A DNA stretch of 64,000 bases from Halorubrum salinarum. Its GTDB lineage: Archaea > Halobacteriota > Halobacteria > Halobacteriales > Haloferacaceae. Every line of letters begins with the position of its first letter. The first letter of the stretch is position 1. The notes beneath the pieces were generated by a model that ran no database searches, had not been told where the DNA came from, and saw only the letters and a list, made by a program, of their open reading frames with translations. The stretch covers positions 620,001 to 684,000 of the forward strand of contig NZ_CP053941.1 in assembly GCF_013267195.1 (NCBI RefSeq). The letters run 5' to 3'. Position numbers and translations under genes: made by a program. This document shows, one piece after another, positions 58,598 to 64,000 of this stretch.

Positions 58598-59524
58598 TCA
58601 CTCCGGGATAGACTCGCCGCCGTCTTCATCGACTATTCCGGAAGGCTGTCGGTCCACTGCTTGGGCCGCCGCTTCACTATCCGAGCACGGCGACGAGCCA
58701 ACCACCTGCCATGTGGGGGCAACATCTCGCTTCCCACACACTCGCGCCTCAATCTGGCCGTCGTCGGTTCGCATCTCAATAACGTAATCGAAGTGTGCCG
58801 ACCCAAACCAGCTGGAACCGTCGATGTCCCTCGCTGGTGGCAGGTGGATGAGCCCGCCGACGCCCTGATTTCGCCACTGACCGACCAGTTCGTGGAGGAA
58901 CCTATCGAGTGCAGTCGAGTCATGATGCGCCAGCAGTTGGGTCAACGTCGCGATCGCGAATGTTCCCGTTCGATCACCTGTCGCGAGCTGCGTCGTCGCA
59001 CGTTCGGCGGCGACCCCAAGTGAAGTGAGGTCACCGCACCGAACCGGTCCGGCGTCGGTAGTCGCGACGTCAACACCGCCGTCGGTCTCGGCACCAGGGG
59101 TAGAATCGATGACGAGAGGGTCCATCGTCGAGAGCCGCGAGCGAACCTCATGGTGTGGGTACTTCGTCGTCAACACCGCGCCCGTCTCGGTCATCGCCGC
59201 GTACATGGCGTAAAACAGGTCATCGTACAACTGGGAGCTCGGCGCGGCGAATCCAACAATGTCGTCGTGTTGGACCGCAACATCGGCGATGAAAGCCGGT
59301 GCGATCGTCTCTGGAGACGGGTGTAGAACGGCTTCGAAGGCCTCACCGGGATGCCTTTCGGCTGCGAGAAGCCGGTCAACTAGCTTGTTCCCGTAGTCGT
59401 CGACGTAGACGGAAGAGTCGACCCATGACGAACGGTCTTCACTCGTCGCAGTCGCGGCGGGTTCAGTGGGCCGGTTCAGATACTCGTACACCATCATCGT
59501 CAACTCAGACGGCTGGGCACTCAC
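58598..59524 (-). CDS. Haloarchaeal DUF7504-like signalling protein
   Basis: The protein has 308 residues. The middle part has an alternating beta/alpha pattern like RecA-derived haloarchaeal signalling proteins (DIVGFAAPSSQLYDDLFYAMYAAMTETGAVLTTKYPHHEVRSRL, GTFAIATLTQLLAHHDSTALDRFLHELVGQW), but no Walker A motif remains. The C-terminal part (HFDYVIEMRTDDGQIEARVCGKRD) is a beta unit as in DUF7504; the number is from memory. GTG 59524 is chosen because a TATA-like CTCTATACCC lies about 27 bases upstream. ATG 59497 is the alternative. It lies between two sensory genes, which suggests signal output. Confidence 0.68.
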   Translation of the reverse strand: MSAQPSELTMMVYEYLNRPTEPAATATSEDRSSWVDSSVYVDDYGNKLVDRLLAAERHPGEAFEAVLHPSPETIAPAFIADVAVQHDDIVGFAAPSSQLYDDLFYAMYAAMTETGAVLTTKYPHHEVRSRLSTMDPLVIDSTPGAETDGGVDVATTDAGPVRCGDLTSLGVAAERATTQLATGDRTGTFAIATLTQLLAHHDSTALDRFLHELVGQWRNQGVGGLIHLPPARDIDGSSWFGSAHFDYVIEMRTDDGQIEARVCGKRDVAPTWQVVGSSPCSDSEAAAQAVDRQPSGIVDEDGGESIPE

Positions 59525-59714
59525 TCGGTCTCACCCGCTCGCGGCGGTATCGGGTATAGAGGACCCTCCATCGAGATTCGCGGCGCGTCATTCCATCCCG
59601 AACTCATGCGTTCTATTCTTTCAGTATCAATACTATTTCTACGCCCGAAGATATGTGGCAGGCAGAATAGATACCAAATATATCCGTGTCTTAGTAGTAG
59701 TCCACAACCGTTCG
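59525..59714. other. A+T-rich spacer between signalling genes
   Basis: Contains the likely promoter of the 58598-59524 gene near 59550. Several A+T stretches (AGTATCAATACTATTTCTA, CCAAATATATCCG) lie behind the end of the large Bat-type gene. No gene is seen. Confidence 0.4.
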
Positions 59715-62700
59715 TCACTCGAAGAAGCCGCGGATGATCTTCGACTCCGCGGCGCGCAGATGCTGGTGGAGCGTCGACGAGGACACGTCGAACCGGTCGG
59801 CGAGATCGGCACCGTTGATACCACGCGGATCATCATAGTATCCTTCTTGGAGCGCTGTCTCGGCGATCTCCCGCTGTCTTCTCGTCAACTCTGTACTCCC
59901 GGCCGACCCGTCGCGTCTACCGGATGACCCGGACAGATGGCGCTTCGAGACGAGCTGACACGAACCGGAGACGGTAGACAACTCCTCGCGGACCCGACCG
60001 ATCACCCCCGGGTCCCTGGTCCAGAACTCCAACACGTCAGCGTTCGGGCGGGAACGGACACTGCTCAGTTGTGTGTCTGTCCGCATGAGGACGTCGCGAA
60101 CCGAGCCCAGCGACCGGCCCGGTGTATCTCTCATCCGCACGGCAATCTCGTGGGCGTTGCTACCGATCGAGTCAATACTGTCGAGTTCGATACCCGGCGT
60201 CGCCGCGACGTAATCACGAAACGCGGTCTCGGTGTAGCCGTCGACGCGGCCGGTTAGGTGAAAGTTTTCTCTGCCCGTTAGCGCGACGTGTTCGACGACA
60301 ATCGTCCCGGACGTCGAGAGGCCCGGAAAGAGCGGCGACGGGTCCCGACACTCAAGATCGAAGGCGATCGGTGCGTTCGACGCGTTCGCAGACTCAAGCG
60401 TTGACAGTCGCATTCCGGCGGCGTCCGCAACCGCACCAACCGCTTGGCGTTCTGGTTCGGCGAAGCGCTCGGCGTCTGTACTGATGAACTCGGCGACGGC
60501 ATAGACGGTCCCGTAGTGGCTCACCGGAACCGCGAGCGATTCTCGGTAGCCGAAATGGAGCAGTCGATTAAGCCACTCGCCGTGACTTCCCCCAGTCTCT
60601 TGTCCATCGACGACACGCTGTGGTTCGTTTTGTGAGGCAGCGGTAATCGCGGGAAACGCCTGCCCGTCGTTTTCGTACAGCTTCGACGGTCCACCTGCCT
60701 CGGACACTTCGACCGGGTCAATTCGCTCTGTGACCGGATCATACGTGCCAACGAACGCGTACTCCGCCACACGATCGCCGAAGCCGACAACCGCCTCACG
60801 CACTGCCGCCGATGTCTCCGCAGTCACGATCGCTTCAACTGTGTCAACCATCCCCTCCCACAGGTTCTGGTAGCGGTCCGCTTGCCGCTGGGTCCTGGCG
60901 ACATCATTTGAGAGCCCCGCTATCGATGTCTCCTGGCGAAGTTGTGTGAGTGCTGCCGAGACCTGCTGGCTCACCGCCCGAATGAACGATTCCAACGTCT
61001 CGTCCCGTTTGTCGACGACTACGCTCAACAGACTCGTCTCACCGAGCTGTGTGACGAGTGCCTGCTTCTCGGCTGCGTCGTCCGCCTCGATAACGGCGTC
61101 GGCCGGGAGCCAGCACGTGTCGGACTCGGTGAACGCTCGCCAGAGGTCCGTCTCGCCCGGGTGAATTCGCTGTCGGCTACGTGATTCGGTGTTGTCTCCC
61201 GCAGTCGCAAGCCGCACCAACTCCCCTTTTGACGTATTGCGGTCGTATATCGCGAGTTCGTCAGCCGTCACCACTTCGGCAACCGCCTCGACGCACGCGT
61301 CAAACGCGTCTTCCGGATCCGTTGCTTTGAATACACGGTTGCTCACGGCGTAGAGGTTCGTCAACCGGCGCTGCCGGTCGAGTTCGTCACGCACATCGGT
61401 AAGATCGGTGATGTCGTTGGCAACGCCGAGTACCGCGTCCTCATCGCTGTCGGCCGGCTTGAATGGTATTTTCCACGTTTCTAAGATCCGCTCGTTGCCC
61501 GCGGCGTCGGTCAGCGTCTCCTCGGTGCGATGGAGCGGCTCGCCGGTCTCAATCACCCGTCTATCGTCGTCGGTGAATGCGTCCACCTCGTCGGGCTCGG
61601 CCGTGTAGTCGGCATCAGTCGAACCGATCATGTCCGAGACGGTGGTACCGTACGCGTCAGCGACCGCTTCGTTCGCGAGCAAGAATTCGCCGTCGGTGTT
61701 CTTCGCGAATATCAGCTGCGGGACTGTATTCATGACACGTTCGAGCTGATTGTGTTCTGACTCTATGCGGTCGCGCGCAGTACGTAGTTGACGTCGCTGC
61801 GCGACGAGTTCGATCGCCGTCTGGAGGTACTGTGTGACGATCAAAATGAGCTCGCGTTCGTCCTCGGCGAGATTGTCCGTTTCCGGCGACCCGACGAGAA
61901 ACACACCATCGTCGTCGATAGGGACAATAAATTCGGTACCGATTGGCGTCTCCCGGTTGTGAACGCCCACCTCCGCGGCGACATTCGGATAGTATGCCGG
62001 CGTCCCAGCATCGAACGCCTCCCACGCAAGCGATTCACCAGGGCGGAATTGCGGTACCTCCTCGACAAGCGACGCTCCGCTACTGGAGACAGACACCGGA
62101 ACGAGCACGTCGGTCGCGGTCTCCGCAGTTCCAGTCGGATTCGCTGTATCCGTTCCAGCAGGTTCGTGTGCCCAATACCCAGAGACCGGCCGATCAATAA
62201 TCTCCGTCACTCCCTCGATGGCAGTATCAATCACTTCCTCGTAATTGTCTGCAGTCATCAGCTCTTCGGCAAGCGAACGTGTCTCCTCAAGGCGACGGAG
62301 TCGGCGTTCTTGTTCGGTGAGATCGAGATTAACGCAGGTGATTCCCCCGTCGGGAAGCTGTGCGAGGGACACGCGCTGTGTAATCGGCGTGCCGTCCCGT
62401 TTGACGCCGACCAACTCTCCGTCCCACGACCCCGTCTCCTCGACGACCGGGAGAACCTCGGTTTCGATTCGCTCGATGACGTCGTCCGCGTATATCTGCC
62501 GCCAGGTCCCGCCGAGCAGCTCCTCGGCGTCGTCGTACCCGAACATCGTGACGTGGGCGTCGTTGAGGTACGTGTACTCACCGTCACCGTTTAATAACGC
62601 AATACCGGAGGTCGTCAGGTCCATCGCGGCCGCCTGCTGTTCGAGCCGAGCCAAGTCCTCTATGCGTTCGCTGGCGTCTTGGAAGATTCCGAGGACGTAC

Positions 62701-63116
62701 TCGGTGTCCGCGTGTGTAAACGTCGTTGACCTCACGTCGACGGGCACTGTCGACCCGTCGGCGCGCAGAATCGTTACCGGCTCCTCCGCGTCGGCGCGGA
62801 CGTGTTTCTCCCGCCCGTCTTGGACTGCCTGAAACCCTTCTTGATGGCGCGTCTCAGTCTCTGGAGGGTGAAGTTCGGTCTGGTGCATCCCGATAAGCGA
62901 AGAGCGGTTGCGACCGAACAGCTCGGTCGCAGCCTCGTTTACCGCCACGACGGTTCCGGTGGCGGCCTCTGCGGCGAGGATCGGTGCTGGACCTTCTATC
63001 GCCAGCCGCGCGAGGAACGCGTCGGCTCCGTAGTCGGGAGACGTGGGTTCCGGACTCATCTTGTTATATAATTCACTATTCTGGACCAATTTGAGAGTAT
63101 CGCCGTGATTGCCCAT
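59715..63116 (-). CDS. Bat-like PAS/GAF sensor-regulator with C-terminal HTH
   Basis: The protein has 1133 residues. In order: PAS (about 35-160, VVAVNEAATELFG), PAS (about 165-280, YTYLNDAHVTMFGYDDAEELLGG), GAF (about 290-455), PAS (about 470-585, FLLANEAVADAYGTTVSDMIG), GAF (about 595-745), GAF-like (about 780-930), the Bat intermediate domain (about 935-1050) and the HTH_10 domain at the end (LTRRQREIAETALQEGYYDD, ADLADRFDVSSSTLHQHLRAAESKII). The relative bacterio-opsin activator Bat controls bacteriorhodopsin genes by oxygen and light. Start 63116 lies downstream of a TATA-like GATATATTC; ATG 63059 is the alternative. The target genes are unknown. Confidence 0.9.
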   Translation of the reverse strand: MGNHGDTLKLVQNSELYNKMSPEPTSPDYGADAFLARLAIEGPAPILAAEAATGTVVAVNEAATELFGRNRSSLIGMHQTELHPPETETRHQEGFQAVQDGREKHVRADAEEPVTILRADGSTVPVDVRSTTFTHADTEYVLGIFQDASERIEDLARLEQQAAAMDLTTSGIALLNGDGEYTYLNDAHVTMFGYDDAEELLGGTWRQIYADDVIERIETEVLPVVEETGSWDGELVGVKRDGTPITQRVSLAQLPDGGITCVNLDLTEQERRLRRLEETRSLAEELMTADNYEEVIDTAIEGVTEIIDRPVSGYWAHEPAGTDTANPTGTAETATDVLVPVSVSSSGASLVEEVPQFRPGESLAWEAFDAGTPAYYPNVAAEVGVHNRETPIGTEFIVPIDDDGVFLVGSPETDNLAEDERELILIVTQYLQTAIELVAQRRQLRTARDRIESEHNQLERVMNTVPQLIFAKNTDGEFLLANEAVADAYGTTVSDMIGSTDADYTAEPDEVDAFTDDDRRVIETGEPLHRTEETLTDAAGNERILETWKIPFKPADSDEDAVLGVANDITDLTDVRDELDRQRRLTNLYAVSNRVFKATDPEDAFDACVEAVAEVVTADELAIYDRNTSKGELVRLATAGDNTESRSRQRIHPGETDLWRAFTESDTCWLPADAVIEADDAAEKQALVTQLGETSLLSVVVDKRDETLESFIRAVSQQVSAALTQLRQETSIAGLSNDVARTQRQADRYQNLWEGMVDTVEAIVTAETSAAVREAVVGFGDRVAEYAFVGTYDPVTERIDPVEVSEAGGPSKLYENDGQAFPAITAASQNEPQRVVDGQETGGSHGEWLNRLLHFGYRESLAVPVSHYGTVYAVAEFISTDAERFAEPERQAVGAVADAAGMRLSTLESANASNAPIAFDLECRDPSPLFPGLSTSGTIVVEHVALTGRENFHLTGRVDGYTETAFRDYVAATPGIELDSIDSIGSNAHEIAVRMRDTPGRSLGSVRDVLMRTDTQLSSVRSRPNADVLEFWTRDPGVIGRVREELSTVSGSCQLVSKRHLSGSSGRRDGSAGSTELTRRQREIAETALQEGYYDDPRGINGADLADRFDVSSSTLHQHLRAAESKIIRGFFE

Positions 63117-63361
63117 AACTGGATTTTACAGCCTAAGAGTGGGTTTCACAGGTAGTAGATTGATATATTCATTATTGACAAATGAATATCTATTAAAATC
63201 GTTAATAAATGAGTTGAGAACCAGTACTGACTCTTACTCCGGGTTTTGAACAGCACAACATCTGTTGAATAGAAGGCACACATCAAATATATCCTCCGAG
63301 GTTATGGCCGCTCGCGACGCCGAGCGCAACCGCTTTCGGAGCGGCGCCCCACGACAGCGAT
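63117..63361. other. A+T-rich divergent promoter region between Bat-like gene and lplA
   Basis: GATTGATATATTCATTATTG at 63158-63177 is a likely promoter for the leftward gene, and CAAATATATCC near 63285-63295 for the rightward one. Composition changes to high GC after about 63,300, marking the right edge of the island. No direct repeat or tRNA is seen here. Confidence 0.5.
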
Positions 63362-64000
63362 ATGACCGCGCCCGCCGTCGACTGGCGGCTGATCCGCGAG
63401 GAGGCCCGCCCCGGCCCGATGCAGATGGCGTTAGACGAGGTCGCCGCCGAGACCGCCGCGGCGGGCGGGCCCGCCACGCTCCGCGCCTACCGCTGGGAGC
63501 CGAGCTGTCTCACCCTCGGGCGCCACCAGGAGCCGGAGACGGTCGACTGGGGCTTCTGCGAGCGCGAGGGGATCGACGTGACCCGCCGGCAGACGGGCGG
63601 GGGCGGGATCTACCACGACGGCCGCGGGGACGTGGCGTACTCGATCGCGGTCCCCGCGGACGACGTGCCGGGCGAACTGCTCGACTGCTATCACCTGCTG
63701 TGCGAGCCCGTCCTCGACGCGTTCGACCGGCTCGGGATCGACGCCGACTACGTCGAGGATCCGCTGCCGGAGCTGTACCATCCGGCGTGTTACCTCCGCG
63801 AGCTTCACCCGGCCCACGACGTGGTGGCCGACGACGGCCGCGCCGGTCCGCGCAAGATCGCCGGCAACGCGCAGTACCGCAAGCGCGAGGCGGTGATACA
63901 GCACGGGTCGCTGACGTTCTCGGCGGAGGCGGACCGACACCTCGGCGTCTTCGACGACCCACCGGTGACACCCGAAGAGTTCCGGGAGCGCGTGGTCGGG
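63362..64000 (+). CDS. lplA: Lipoate-protein ligase A family protein, 3' truncated by window
   Basis: The frame is open from ATG 63362 to the window end (213 residues seen). It starts MTAPAVDWRLIREEARPGPM and continues QMALDEVAAETAAAG. It has the ligase motifs RRQTGGGGIYHDGRGDVAYSIAVP and KIAGNAQYRKREAVIQHGSLTF, whose lysine binds the lipoyl-AMP intermediate. It attaches lipoate to 2-oxoacid dehydrogenase or glycine-cleavage proteins. The GC content and codon use are again those of the core chromosome. Confidence 0.93.
   Translation, partial: MTAPAVDWRLIREEARPGPMQMALDEVAAETAAAGGPATLRAYRWEPSCLTLGRHQEPETVDWGFCEREGIDVTRRQTGGGGIYHDGRGDVAYSIAVPADDVPGELLDCYHLLCEPVLDAFDRLGIDADYVEDPLPELYHPACYLRELHPAHDVVADDGRAGPRKIAGNAQYRKREAVIQHGSLTFSAEADRHLGVFDDPPVTPEEFRERVVG

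Noticed and set aside
63059-63116. Start of the Bat-type gene at 63059
   Set aside because: A TATATAAC stretch lies only 4-11 bases upstream of it, too close to serve as its TATA box, so 63116 is preferred. The alternative remains open because the extra residues are not family-like.
1-64000. CRISPR arrays, tRNA or rRNA genes
   Set aside because: No regularly spaced direct repeats and no tRNA-like T-arm/CCA patterns were noticed on reading both strands. A tRNA or covariance-model scan was not possible here.

Overview
The window is chromosomal DNA of a halophilic archaeon of the Halobacteria, most likely Halorubrum or a close relative. The GC content is very high, the proteins are strongly acidic, and many genes look leaderless, with a TATA-like box about 25-30 bases before the start codon. 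Secreted proteins carry twin-arginine lipoprotein signals, and haloarchaeal families are typical throughout (Bat-type regulators, HalOD1, TrmB, archaeal Thi4, Rio2, TFB). The genus is an inference from overall appearance; no marker gene was searched.

Bases 1-35,700 are mostly ordinary core chromosome. In order: the 3' part of thi4; pyruvate kinase; an NfeD-like protein and small membrane proteins; dCTP deaminase overlapping a ThiR-type regulator (HTH plus ThiN); flavin-binding PPOX proteins; methionyl-tRNA synthetase; the riboflavin-pathway reductase; a COG1340 coiled-coil protein; SppA; a DUF373 protein; shikimate dehydrogenase; a pabB-pabA-pabC chain; a Rieske protein; a PAS histidine kinase; a DHDPS-family aldolase; a TRAM protein; a methyltransferase; a glycosyltransferase; hisF. 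A divergent glucoamylase (GH15) / alpha-amylase (GH13) pair with a TrmB-family regulator closes this part.

Bases 34,700-50,100 form an iron-acquisition region. Six paralogous Tat-exported lipoprotein siderophore-binding proteins share a single FecCD-type permease and a single ATPase. Two thioredoxin-reductase-like flavoproteins without a CxxC, an Nfu-type Fe-S protein and a DtxR-fold regulator lie among them. At least seven palindromes of the form TTTAGG-N4-CCTAAA sit at the promoters in a repeated geometry: one copy overlaps the predicted start of transcription and, at two promoters, a second lies about one promoter length upstream. I read this as one locally encoded, DtxR-type iron regulon. 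Several very short genes are translationally coupled inside it.

Bases 50,100-52,100 hold a HEAT-repeat/zinc-ribbon protein and Rio2 kinase. Bases about 52,110-63,360 are visibly richer in A+T, with looser codon use, and look acquired: a DDE transposase whose start abuts a TFB gene that has lost its zinc ribbon, a HalOD1 protein, a 1013-residue multi-PAS histidine kinase, a DUF7504-like protein, and an 1133-residue PAS/GAF/Bat-HTH regulator. Typical high-GC sequence returns with a lipoate-protein ligase cut by the window end. A Halorubrum-type intergenic repeat occurs twice (about 826-1101 and 28,726-28,919), the second copy flanked by an 8-base direct repeat. I saw no tRNA, rRNA or CRISPR array.
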